NCBI GenBank assembly: GCA_044361315.1
Contig: JBIKJA010000006.1
Span: forward strand, 124,001-188,000
Source of the DNA: Crocinitomix sp044361315
GTDB lineage: Bacteria; Bacteroidota; Bacteroidia; Flavobacteriales_D; Crocinitomicaceae
Length of the DNA: 64,000 nt
Reading direction: 5' to 3'
Part shown: positions 1 to 8,652 of the stretch, piece by piece
Layout of the letters: every line of letters starts with the position of its first letter
How positions within the stretch are numbered: the stretch's first letter is position 1
The notes under the pieces: generated by a model
What the model saw: only the letters and a program-made list of their open reading frames with translations
Databases searched by the model: none
Told to the model about the DNA's origin: nothing
Translations under genes and position numbers: made by a program

Positions 1-1935
1 TTGACCTCTTCGTTTGTTTAAATCGCCAACGATATCACCCATGTTTTCTTCTGGAGTCACCACTTCATTTTTCATGATTGGCTCTAACAACTCAGGACCT
101 GCACTTTTTAATGCGTTTCTATAAGCCATTTTCGCGCAAATTTCGAAAGAAAGTGCGTCTGAATCGACATCGTGATAAGAACCATCTTTTAATTCTACCA
201 CCATGCTATCCATAGGGAAACCTGCTAATACGCCATTTTTCATTGATTCTTTGAATCCTTTCTCAATTGAAGGAATAAATTCTCTAGGAATGTTACCACC
301 TTTAATACTGTTGATGAATTCTAAACCAGTTTTCTTTGGATCTTGTTGCGCCGAAATTGTAATTGAAATATCAGCAAATTTTCCACGACCACCTGATTGT
401 TTTTTGTAAACTTCTCTGTGATCGACTGAACCAGTAATTCTTTCTTTGTATGCAACTTGCGGTTCACCTTGGTTAACCTCAACACCAAATTCTCTTTTCA
501 AACGCTCAACAAGTACCTCTAAGTGAAGCTCACCCATTCCTGAAATAACTGTTTGACCTGAATCAGCATTTGTACTAATTCTGAAAGTTGGATCTTCTTC
601 AGCTAATTTACCTAATCCCATACCTAATTTATCAACATCGGCTTGAGTTTTAGGCTCGATAGCGATACCGATAACTGGTTCAGGGAAATCCATAGATTCA
701 AGGATAATTGGGAATTTTTCATCACACAATGTATCACCTGTTCTAATATCTTTAAATCCTACTCCTGCACCAATATCACCTGCTTCGATAGACTCGATTG
801 GATTTTGTTTATTAGAGTGCATTTGGAAAATTCGCGAAATACGTTCTTTTTTATCTGTACGAGTATTGTGGATATAAGAACCCGCGTCTAATTTTCCTGA
901 ATACATTCTGAAGAAACACAATCTACCAACATAAGGATCAGTAGCAATTTTAAACGCTAAAGCAGCAATTGGCTCTTCGTTGTTTGGTTTTCTTGTAGTT
1001 TCCAAACCAGTGTTTGGATCAATTCCTGTTACAGAACCTTTGTCATATGGAGAAGGTAAGAATGCCATTACCGCATCCAACATTGTTTGAACACCTTTGT
1101 TTTTGAAAGATGATCCACACATGATTGGTTGGATAGACATATTGATTGTAGCTTTTCTGATCGCTGCAAACATTTCTTCTTTTGTAATTGAATTAGAATC
1201 TTCAAAGAATTTCTCCATTAAGACTTCATCAGACTCAGCAACTGCTTCGATTAATTTATCTCTCCACTCTTGCGCTTCTTCAAGAAGATCTGCTGGAATT
1301 TCAATTTCATCCCAAGTACTTCCATAATTCTCATCTCTCCAAATAATTCCTTTCATCGTAATCAAATCAACGACTCCTTTAAAATCATCTTCTGCTCCAA
1401 TTGGAATTTGTAAAGGAAGTGGGTTACCACCTAATCTTTCTCTAACTTCTCTCACACATCTCATGAAATCAGCACCAGCTCTGTCCATTTTGTTAACGAA
1501 ACAAATTCTTGGAACACCATATTTGTTTGCTTGTCTCCAAACGGTTTCAGATTGTGGCTCAACACCAGAAGCTGCACAGATCAATGCAACGGCACCATCG
1601 AGTACACGCAATGAACGCTCTACTTCAACGGTAAAGTCAACGTGACCTGGGGTATCAATAATATTAATTTTATAATCTTTTGTCGTATCGATTACTTCAC
1701 CTTGTACAGTTGGATATTTCCAGAAACAAGTAGTTGCAGCAGAAGTAATTGTAATACCTCTTTCTTGCTCTTGCTCCATCCAATCCATTGTAGCAGCGCC
1801 ATCATGTACCTCACCAATTTTATGACTTACACCTGTATAGAATAGAATACGCTCAGTTGTTGTTGTTTTACCAGCATCAACATGGGCCATAATTCCAATG
1901 TTACGAGTGTACGTTAAATCTCTCTTCTTAGCCAT
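1..1935 (-). CDS. fusA: Elongation factor G (C-terminus beyond left edge)
   Basis: Translational GTPase that moves tRNA and mRNA through the ribosome and helps split ribosomes after termination. The reading frame opens with MAKKRDLTYTRNIGIMAHVD and has the G1 loop AHVDAGKTTT, the G3 motif DTPGHVDF and the G4 motif NKMD. The 645 codons present are open to the window edge; about 55-70 residues of the usual 700 or so are missing, so the gene is cut by the window and not broken. It is the last gene of the rpsL-rpsG-fusA order, starting 2 bases after the rpsG stop, as in the classical str operon. EF-Tu (tuf) is not adjacent. Confidence 0.98.
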   Translation of the reverse strand, partial: MAKKRDLTYTRNIGIMAHVDAGKTTTTERILFYTGVSHKIGEVHDGAATMDWMEQEQERGITITSAATTCFWKYPTVQGEVIDTTKDYKINIIDTPGHVDFTVEVERSLRVLDGAVALICAASGVEPQSETVWRQANKYGVPRICFVNKMDRAGADFMRCVREVRERLGGNPLPLQIPIGAEDDFKGVVDLITMKGIIWRDENYGSTWDEIEIPADLLEEAQEWRDKLIEAVAESDEVLMEKFFEDSNSITKEEMFAAIRKATINMSIQPIMCGSSFKNKGVQTMLDAVMAFLPSPYDKGSVTGIDPNTGLETTRKPNNEEPIAALAFKIATDPYVGRLCFFRMYSGKLDAGSYIHNTRTDKKERISRIFQMHSNKQNPIESIEAGDIGAGVGFKDIRTGDTLCDEKFPIILESMDFPEPVIGIAIEPKTQADVDKLGMGLGKLAEEDPTFRISTNADSGQTVISGMGELHLEVLVERLKREFGVEVNQGEPQVAYKERITGSVDHREVYKKQSGGRGKFADISITISAQQDPKKTGLEFINSIKGGNIPREFIPSIEKGFKESMKNGVLAGFPMDSMVVELKDGSYHDVDSDALSFEICAKMAYRNALKSAGPELLEPIMKNEVVTPEENMGDIVGDLNKRRGQ

Positions 1936-1937
1936 TA

Positions 1938-2411
1938 CTAAAATCTATTAAAATGTGAAAACGCTTTATTCGCTTCAGCCATTCTGTGCATATCTTCTTT
2001 CTTTTTGAAAGCTGCACCTTCTTCTTTAGCCGCTGCCATTATCTCGAAAGCTAATTTTTGCGCCATTGTTTTTTCGTTTCTTTTTCTAGAATAAGTGATT
2101 AACCATTTCATAGCTAGTGACTGTTTTCTGTTATCACGAACTGGCGTAGGGATTTGAAAAGTAGCCCCACCAACTCTTCTACTTCTAACTTCTACATTAG
2201 GTGTGATGTTGTTTAATGCTCTTTTCCAGACGTCAACTGGGTTTTCTTCTTGATTTTTAGTAGCTACGATATCCATCGCGTCATAAAAAATCTTAAAAGA
2301 GACACTTTTTTTGCCGTGAAACATTAAATTGTTCACAAATTTAGTCACCAATATCTCTTTAAACTTTGGATCAGGTAAGATCGTGTGTTTTTTCGCTTGT
2401 CTTCTTCTCAT
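1938..2411 (-). CDS. rpsG: 30S ribosomal protein S7
   Basis: Primary 16S rRNA-binding protein that nucleates the 30S head domain. The 157-residue product begins MRRRQAKKHTILPDPKF and shows family-typical stretches, such as the loop NPVDVWKRALNNITPNVEVR and the GGATFQIPTPV segment, and has the normal length for Bacteroidota. It lies 7 bases downstream of rpsL and 2 bases upstream of fusA, so all three are almost certainly on one transcript. In well-studied bacteria S7 represses its own operon; I did not identify the corresponding mRNA structure here. Confidence 0.98.
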   Translation of the reverse strand: MRRRQAKKHTILPDPKFKEILVTKFVNNLMFHGKKSVSFKIFYDAMDIVATKNQEENPVDVWKRALNNITPNVEVRSRRVGGATFQIPTPVRDNRKQSLAMKWLITYSRKRNEKTMAQKLAFEIMAAAKEEGAAFKKKEDMHRMAEANKAFSHFNRF

Positions 2412-2418
2412 GATTCAC

Positions 2419-2793
2419 TTATTTCTTAGGACGTTTAGCACCGTATTTTGATCTTCTTTGTAATCTACCTTGAACACCTGCTGTATCGAGTGCTCCGCGA
2501 ACGATATGGTATCGTACACCTGGTAAATCTTTTACTCTTCCACCTCTTACTAAAACGATTGAGTGTTCTTGTAAGTTGTGTCCTTCTCCTCCGATGTAGG
2601 CATTCACCTCTTTCCCATTGGTAAGTCTTACCCTCGCTACTTTTCTCATAGCCGAGTTTGGTTTTTTTGGTGTGGTAGTGTAAACCCTTACACATACTCC
2701 TCTTCGCTGCGGACAAGAATCAAGCGCTGCTGATTTACTTGTTTTTACCGTAGCTACTCTACCTTTTCTAATTAACTGTTGTATAGTTGGCAT
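2419..2793 (-). CDS. rpsL: 30S ribosomal protein S12
   Basis: Decoding-centre protein of the small subunit. The 124 residues include the hallmark segments PKKPNSAMRKVARVRL and GGRVKDLPGVRYHIVRGALD. The lysines whose replacement classically gives streptomycin resistance (E. coli K42 and K87, here K43 and K88 counting Met) are both the wild-type lysine, so S12 itself predicts streptomycin sensitivity. It is first in the str operon. A well-formed Bacteroidota promoter lies about 70 bases upstream. A shifted 83-residue frame inside it is only a shadow. Confidence 0.98.
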   Translation of the reverse strand: MPTIQQLIRKGRVATVKTSKSAALDSCPQRRGVCVRVYTTTPKKPNSAMRKVARVRLTNGKEVNAYIGGEGHNLQEHSIVLVRGGRVKDLPGVRYHIVRGALDTAGVQGRLQRRSKYGAKRPKK

Positions 2794-2863
2794 AGTACGT
2801 AAATGTTGTTTTTTCTAGTTGTTTCACAATAAATTGCGCCCAAATTCGTAAAAATTCGGAGTG

Positions 2864-2893
2864 CAAAGGTATCAAGTTTTTTTTATTAAACAA
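2864..2893 (-). promoter_or_regulatory. Bacteroidota-type promoter of rpsL-rpsG-fusA
   Basis: On the minus strand a perfect -7 box TACCTTTG (2871 to 2864) is preceded by a -33 TTG (2893 to 2891) with 19 bases between, matching the TTG/TAnnTTTG pattern used by the Bacteroidota primary sigma factor. Transcription would start near 2859, giving a leader of about 65 bases before rpsL. Confidence 0.75.
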
Positions 2894-3034
2894 CTTTTGG
2901 TTAATTATTTTTTAGATTTTTCACAAATTTATGTTGACAATGATTTAAAAGATTGAGAACTTGCCTTAAAATCTGTGATTTAGCAACAAAGTTAGATTTT
3001 TTTTCTGGATCGAATCGAATTCATCAGAAAACTC

Positions 3035-3042
3035 TACTTTTG
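3035..3042 (+). promoter_or_regulatory. -7 box TACTTTTG of the UvrD/PcrA helicase gene
   Basis: A perfect TAnnTTTG box ends 4 bases before the ATG at 3047. If start-site spacing is normal, transcription begins at or next to the start codon, so the mRNA would be leaderless. No good -33 TTTG was seen at the expected distance, which lowers confidence. Confidence 0.5.
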
Positions 3043-3046
3043 TTGT

Positions 3047-5326
3047 ATGGATTATTTATCATCGCTAAATCCAGAACAACGAGCAGCTGTTGAACACACC
3101 GAAGGTGCTACAATGGTGATTGCGGGGGCGGGTTCTGGTAAAACAAGGGTTTTAACTTATAGGATTGCTCACATTATAAATAAGGGAGTAGATCCATTTA
3201 ATATATTGGCACTTACTTTCACCAATAAAGCGGCGAGAGAAATGAAGGACCGTATTGCCAAAATTGTTGGTAATGCGGAAGCCAAAAACATTTCGATGGG
3301 GACTTTCCATGCTGTGTTTGCACGAATTTTAAGGCATCACTCAGACAAATTAGGTTATCCTTCCAATTTCACCATTTATGACACGCAAGATTCGCGGAGT
3401 TTATTAAAGACGATAATTAAGGAATTACTGTTAGATGATAAGACCTATAAACCTAATTTAATAGCAGGAAGGATTTCATCGGCAAAAAATAATTTAATTT
3501 CTGCAGCAGCCTACGAGGCTAATACGGATGTAATTGCCGAGGATCGGATGAGCGGTAAACCGAGGTTGTTTGAAGTTTATCGAGCCTACGAAAAAAGATG
3601 TTTTATGGCTGGGGCGATGGATTTTGATGATTTGTTATTTAAGACAAATATCTTGTTTCGAGATCATGCGGATGTTTTGCATTATTACCAACATAAATTC
3701 AGGTATATATTGGTGGATGAGTATCAAGATACCAATTATTCGCAGTATTTAATTGTTAAAAAACTAGCAGCTGTATACAATAATATATGTGTTGTTGGGG
3801 ATGATGCCCAAAGTATTTATTCGTTTAGGGGTGCAAATATTGAAAACATCTTAAATTTTAAAAACGATTACAAAGAACACCGCGTTTTTAAATTGGAGCA
3901 AAATTACCGAAGTACCAAAACGATTGTGAATGCAGCCAACAGTGTGATTGCAAAAAACAAGGAACAAATTCAAAAAACGGTCTGGACCGCTAACGAAGAT
4001 GGTACTAAAATAAAAGTGGTGCGATCGTTAACAGACAATGAAGAAGGGAAGACGATTTGTAATATGATTTTTGAAACAAAACATCAAACGCATGCTTTTC
4101 ATTCTGACTTTGCGATTTTATACCGAACGAATGCTCAATCGAGAGCTTTTGAAGAATCGTTGCGGAAATTAAATTTGCCGTATAAAATTTACGGAGGACT
4201 CTCATTTTATCAAAGAAAAGAAATTAAGGATTTATTGGCTTATTTCAGGTTGACTGCCAACCCAGATGATGAGGAAGCTTTAAAAAGGGTGATTAATTAT
4301 CCAAAAAGAGGAATTGGCCAATCGACGATTGATAAAATAATTATTGCCGCAAGTCAGCATGAAGTGAGTATGTGGCGAATAATTTCTGAACCTCAGAAAT
4401 ACGGAGCGGAAATTCCAAGTAGCGCACGGGGCAAGATTGATGTTTTTGTGACGACGATTAAAAGTTTTCAAGTTCAACTTGAAACGTTGGATGCTTATGT
4501 ATTGGCAGAAAGTATTGCGAAAAGTTCGGGAATTTTAAAGGATTTGTACGATGATAAGTCTCCGGAGGGTGTTTCGCGACATGAAAATATTCAAGCGTTG
4601 CTGGCAGGGATTAAGGAATTTTCGAGTTCTGCGGGCGAGGGTGAAACAGCATTTTTGAGTGATTTTTTGGTGGATGTTGCTTTATTAACGGACGCCGATC
4701 AGGAGAAGGATGAAGATAAGGACAAGATTACACTGATGACAATTCATGCCTCAAAAGGTTTGGAATTTCCGTATGTATTTATTGTAGGATTGGAGGAGAA
4801 TCTTTTTCCATCGCAATTGGCTTTAAACTCTAGATCTGAATTGGAAGAAGAGCGACGATTATTTTATGTGGCATTAACCCGTGCCGAAAAACAAGCCACC
4901 TTATCGTACGCCACAAGTAGGTTTAGGTGGGGAAATATTGTGACCAGTGAGCCAAGTAGGTTTATTGAAGAAATTGATGCCCGCGAACTGGAAATGCAAA
5001 GTTCAAATTCCTTTGCAGGAAGTGGAATTGGCCGCTCGATGAATCAATTAAACATGGAACGAAAAATTGGTGGTGGTCAAACTCCCTTATTTTCGGACCG
5101 AAGAAGATTGACACCTATTAATGATTCGGTACCCAAAAAACCCGTTGGCGTTAGCGCCGAACAGTTGGATTTAAAAGTTGGTTACAATGTAATTCACGAG
5201 CGATTCGGGAAAGGCAAAATAATTGGATTGGAAGGCACACCTCCCACCAAAGCCACCGTTTTTTTTCCGAAAGCTGGTAGTAAACAACTGTTGCTAAAAT
5301 TTGCCAAATTAGAAGTGGTAGATTAA
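3047..5326 (+). CDS. pcrA: UvrD/PcrA-type superfamily 1 DNA helicase
   Basis: ATP-dependent 3'-5' helicase for nucleotide-excision and mismatch repair and for clearing replication obstacles. The 759-residue protein has the SF1A motifs in order: Walker A AGAGSGKT (26-33), motif II DEYQDT (near 224), motif III GDDAQSIYSFRGA, motif IV QNYRST, motif V MTIHASKGLEFPYVF and motif VI YVALTRAEK. The C-terminal segment VGYNVIHERFGKGKIIGLEG is the PcrA/UvrD tail that contacts RNA polymerase in related proteins. Length is normal. It is divergent from the str operon, and structured repeat copy 1 follows it. The pcrA versus uvrD name is a matter of convention in this phylum. Confidence 0.95.
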   Translation: MDYLSSLNPEQRAAVEHTEGATMVIAGAGSGKTRVLTYRIAHIINKGVDPFNILALTFTNKAAREMKDRIAKIVGNAEAKNISMGTFHAVFARILRHHSDKLGYPSNFTIYDTQDSRSLLKTIIKELLLDDKTYKPNLIAGRISSAKNNLISAAAYEANTDVIAEDRMSGKPRLFEVYRAYEKRCFMAGAMDFDDLLFKTNILFRDHADVLHYYQHKFRYILVDEYQDTNYSQYLIVKKLAAVYNNICVVGDDAQSIYSFRGANIENILNFKNDYKEHRVFKLEQNYRSTKTIVNAANSVIAKNKEQIQKTVWTANEDGTKIKVVRSLTDNEEGKTICNMIFETKHQTHAFHSDFAILYRTNAQSRAFEESLRKLNLPYKIYGGLSFYQRKEIKDLLAYFRLTANPDDEEALKRVINYPKRGIGQSTIDKIIIAASQHEVSMWRIISEPQKYGAEIPSSARGKIDVFVTTIKSFQVQLETLDAYVLAESIAKSSGILKDLYDDKSPEGVSRHENIQALLAGIKEFSSSAGEGETAFLSDFLVDVALLTDADQEKDEDKDKITLMTIHASKGLEFPYVFIVGLEENLFPSQLALNSRSELEEERRLFYVALTRAEKQATLSYATSRFRWGNIVTSEPSRFIEEIDARELEMQSSNSFAGSGIGRSMNQLNMERKIGGGQTPLFSDRRRLTPINDSVPKKPVGVSAEQLDLKVGYNVIHERFGKGKIIGLEGTPPTKATVFFPKAGSKQLLLKFAKLEVVD

Positions 5327-5360
5327 TTAAAATCTAGTGCTGAACAGATTGAAGTTTCTC

Positions 5361-5467
5361 GCGTAAACGATGGAAGCGGCAGCTCCCGGACATCCCGACG
5401 CTTCAGTCGGGATGTCCGGGACTATAGCGAACAGCGTGGCCCCAACGTTTTAGTTGGGGATACGCCC
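5361..5467 (+). repeat. Structured intergenic repeat, copy 1
   Basis: Shares the 5' box GATGGAAGCGGCAGCTC and the 3' box GGACTATAGCGAACAGCG with four other places in the window. Between the boxes is a perfect 15-bp stem (5385-5399 with 5406-5420, loop GCTTCA). After the 3' box is a second hairpin (5440-5446 with 5453-5459), closed by GCGT/ACGC (5434-5437 with 5462-5465). It sits between two convergent genes, where it could also act as a bidirectional terminator, although it has no T-tract. It may be a flavobacterial ncRNA motif or a REP-like element. Confidence 0.8.
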
Positions 5468-5488
5468 AAAAGAAACTTACCTTTATAA

Positions 5489-8400
5489 TTATACCACTTG
5501 AATACGAATAACCACTTTGGTGCCTGAAGGTTGATTGAATTCATCCACTAAATCGATAATTTCGAAAGGGACAAAGGTTTTGTTTTGATTTAGATTTGCC
5601 AGACGTTCTTGTGTTACATTTAAAGCGGTCGACTTATGATAATCCGTTTTTTGCGCATTGGTTTCGCTCGCCTTTTTTCGTCCGATGCCGTTGTCTGAAA
5701 TGGTACATTCTAAAATATCTTGATGAAACCATTTAAACGACACCTTAATTTCGCCCTTTTTATCCAAGCCTTTAAAACCGTGGATTAATGCGTTTTCAAC
5801 AAAGGGCTGAATCATTAAGGGAGGAAGAATTTCTTCTTCGGTATCAATCTCTTCGTCAAAATCAAAAAGTAAGTTGATATTGGAATTTGAGGTAAGTTTT
5901 TCTAATTGGATATAATTTTGGAGGGTCTCTACCTCGGTCGTAATCGAAATAAATTTTTCGCGTGAATTTTCGAGTACTTGCCGCATTAATTTAGAAAATT
6001 TAGACAAGGCGTACCTGGCTTTATCAGAATCGTTTAAGATAATTAGATTATGTATTGAGTTGAGGACATTAAAGATAAAATGCGGATTCATTTGGAGACG
6101 CAAAGCTTTTTGCTCTAATTCCAACAGATTTTTCTCTAAAGTAAGTTTTTCATTTTGAATTTTTGCCCGCCGTTTTTGACGTTTAATAATGAAGAAGATG
6201 ATTAAAAAGAGTATAAAAACCAAAATGACGATTTCGAAGAATATAAACCAGAACTTTTGCCAAAACGGTTGATCGATGGTAAATTCTAATTGAATGGATT
6301 GGTTGTTCCAATTACCATCAACAGACGCTTGAACTTGGAAGGTGTATTTTCCGGGAGGCAAATTTGGATAGGTGGCAATATTTACGGTTGTTGCCGGTGT
6401 CCAATCTGGATCAATTTCACTTAATTTCCAACGGTAACGCAAATTTTTTGTGTGCGAATAATGCAAACCCAAAAATTGAAAACTGATGTGGTTTTTATTA
6501 TAAGGCAATTTTAGGGCATTTTGAATTTTTCCATCTTTAAAGGATGAAGCATAGGGTGTTTCTTGGATAGACTCAAAAACAATTTTAAAATCAGTGATTG
6601 TTAAAATGGGCGGTTTTGAGGCGGTAGGATTTGATTGTCGCCCCTTGTACACAAAAAGTCCATCGACGGTTCCGAACCACAAATTTCCGTTTTGACCAAC
6701 TGAATTTGCGTTGATATTGGTTTCAACTCCTTCAAAACCCTCTTCGTAACCAAAATGTGTAAGACCAATTACGTCATCTCCTTCATTCAAATCCAATCGA
6801 TCTAATCCTCTTTCTGTTCCCACCCACACTTGTTGGTTATAATATAAAAGTTGGTAAATATTGTTTGAACTGATGGCAAATTTACTTGCGGTATTGATCC
6901 ATTTTTTACTTTTTATTCCACCATCTTCCAATTGAAGCTGCAAAATTCCATCATCTTTAGAACCTAGCCAAATGGAATTGTTGACACAGATAATGGTACG
7001 AAAAGTGCGACCTGGTTCGTTGAATTTTCTTGTTAGATTATTTTGAATGTAACCGTACCCTCCATCTTCTTCGACAAACCAAAGTTTACCTTGATTAAAT
7101 GTGAGATGAGAAATATGGTTAGGTTCGCCTCCATTTTTAGTTTTTATAGGTTTAAACAAATAAGCTCCGTTTTTTGAATTGTCGACTTCATAAATTCCAC
7201 CATCGTTCGTACCGATGTATAGTTTATTTGAAAGTGGATCTTCTGCAAAACTTTTAATCCAATTTGCTCTTAACCCATTGGCATTGAAAAAAGAAAAAAC
7301 GGTGTCTTTTGAAAGTAATGTATTGTACATTCCGATTCCTTTACCCTCCGTTCCAAACCAAATATTTCCATAACTATCCTCAAAAATAGCTTTTACTTTT
7401 TCAGATTTAAATCCATATTCTTCGTCAAAAAGTACCCGTGAGGTATCGTTAATTCTCAAAACACCCATACCTTCGGTACCTAACCACAAGTTGTTTTTGG
7501 TGTCATTAAGGACAGAGAAAACATAATTTCCGTTAAGCCCTGAAGAGGAATTATATTCAATAAATGGGCTGTTTTGAAAAATGGAGACCCCTCCTCCACT
7601 GGTGCCTAACCAAATATTATCCCAATAATCAACCGCAATTTTTTTTACATGATTGCTTGAAAGACCATTCGAAGTGCGATAATTCCGCAAAGTATCATCG
7701 CTTAATGTATAGACATAAACTCCGTCATTTAACGTGCCAATCCAAAGTTCTTTTTCTGCCACAACTGCCATGGCGAGAATTATTTTATCATTCAACGACT
7801 TAAATTGATCGCGTTGAAAGATTTGGTTATTCGCAAAAAAGTTGATTCCACCTTCGTACGATCCCATGACCCATTCGTTGTTAAATTCGACAGCACATTC
7901 GATGTGTGAATTGGTAAGGCCTTTTGCCTTGGTGAGGCGACCGAAGGCATTGGTATAATTGAGCAAACCTTTATTGGAGCAGAGCCATAAATCATTGGTA
8001 CTTGTCAAAAAAAATTGAAAAACATTTACATCTACAATCCCTGGATTATCGGTTACTTTCACCAATTCCATCTTGTCTAATCGAAAAACACCAGCGTTTG
8101 TCGCAAAAAGATATTTTTTTTGAAAGAAAATTATGTCATTTATCTGAATACCGTCATTTTCGAACCTAAAATTTTTCAGAAAATTTCCATTGAGATCAAG
8201 TACAGATACACCTCCTTTTTGACCAACCCAAATTCGTTTGTCAATTTCTTTCAGTGAGTAGATCCGGTTTGAAATTAAGGAATCACTTTTGGTAAAATAG
8301 GAATAATTTGTTCCATCAAATTTACACAAACCTCCGCCTTGCGTACCGATCCAAGCATATTGATTAGAATCAAATAAAAGACTATAAGCTTGTGATTGAG

Positions 8401-8554
8401 GAAGTCCAGATTGAATTGTTAAGTAATTAAAATTGTATGCTTGAGAAAAACTATTTTTACTTAAAATTGTCGAATTAACGACGAGTAAAAATGGAATTAA
8501 ACCCAAAACGGTTCGAATAAAAACTTGGACCCAACACATAATAGATGTCAACAT
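5489..8554 (-). CDS. Propeller-type sensor histidine kinase (LytS-like)
   Basis: Membrane sensor kinase of 1021 residues. An N-terminal hydrophobic segment is followed by a long run of two-component-regulator propeller repeats (recurring W-I/L-G-T units such as AWIGTQGGGLCKFDG), then a Y_Y_Y domain (LRYRWKLSEIDPDW, LPPGKYTFQVQA), one membrane helix (WFIFFEIVILVFILFLIIFF), a coiled coil and the LytS-type His_kinase domain. The phosphoacceptor is the His of QMNPHFIFN (about residue 825); the ATP-binding N-box is VENALIHGF and the G-box is SDNGIGRKKA. Such kinases usually pair with LytTR response regulators, and none is adjacent, so its partner is unknown. An in-frame ATG at 8539 is an alternative start. 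Confidence 0.93.
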   Translation of the reverse strand: MLTSIMCWVQVFIRTVLGLIPFLLVVNSTILSKNSFSQAYNFNYLTIQSGLPQSQAYSLLFDSNQYAWIGTQGGGLCKFDGTNYSYFTKSDSLISNRIYSLKEIDKRIWVGQKGGVSVLDLNGNFLKNFRFENDGIQINDIIFFQKKYLFATNAGVFRLDKMELVKVTDNPGIVDVNVFQFFLTSTNDLWLCSNKGLLNYTNAFGRLTKAKGLTNSHIECAVEFNNEWVMGSYEGGINFFANNQIFQRDQFKSLNDKIILAMAVVAEKELWIGTLNDGVYVYTLSDDTLRNYRTSNGLSSNHVKKIAVDYWDNIWLGTSGGGVSIFQNSPFIEYNSSSGLNGNYVFSVLNDTKNNLWLGTEGMGVLRINDTSRVLFDEEYGFKSEKVKAIFEDSYGNIWFGTEGKGIGMYNTLLSKDTVFSFFNANGLRANWIKSFAEDPLSNKLYIGTNDGGIYEVDNSKNGAYLFKPIKTKNGGEPNHISHLTFNQGKLWFVEEDGGYGYIQNNLTRKFNEPGRTFRTIICVNNSIWLGSKDDGILQLQLEDGGIKSKKWINTASKFAISSNNIYQLLYYNQQVWVGTERGLDRLDLNEGDDVIGLTHFGYEEGFEGVETNINANSVGQNGNLWFGTVDGLFVYKGRQSNPTASKPPILTITDFKIVFESIQETPYASSFKDGKIQNALKLPYNKNHISFQFLGLHYSHTKNLRYRWKLSEIDPDWTPATTVNIATYPNLPPGKYTFQVQASVDGNWNNQSIQLEFTIDQPFWQKFWFIFFEIVILVFILFLIIFFIIKRQKRRAKIQNEKLTLEKNLLELEQKALRLQMNPHFIFNVLNSIHNLIILNDSDKARYALSKFSKLMRQVLENSREKFISITTEVETLQNYIQLEKLTSNSNINLLFDFDEEIDTEEEILPPLMIQPFVENALIHGFKGLDKKGEIKVSFKWFHQDILECTISDNGIGRKKASETNAQKTDYHKSTALNVTQERLANLNQNKTFVPFEIIDLVDEFNQPSGTKVVIRIQVV

Positions 8555-8652
8555 TTCCTTGACTTAATTTGATTAATTTTACGTATTGAAATAACCATGG
8601 CAGCTTAGTTAATAAATGTGTGGAAGCGTTTAAAGTTGGATAAAGATAGAAT

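Noticed and set aside
203..1845. Five plus-strand open frames inside fusA
   Set aside because: They run antisense to the coding strand of a highly conserved gene, with no recognisable domain or start signal.
5361..5467. Repeat copies as CRISPR or IS ends
   Set aside because: No regular spacers, no transposase frame, and each copy is single and intergenic with an internal hairpin; the five copies are spread over 53 kb.
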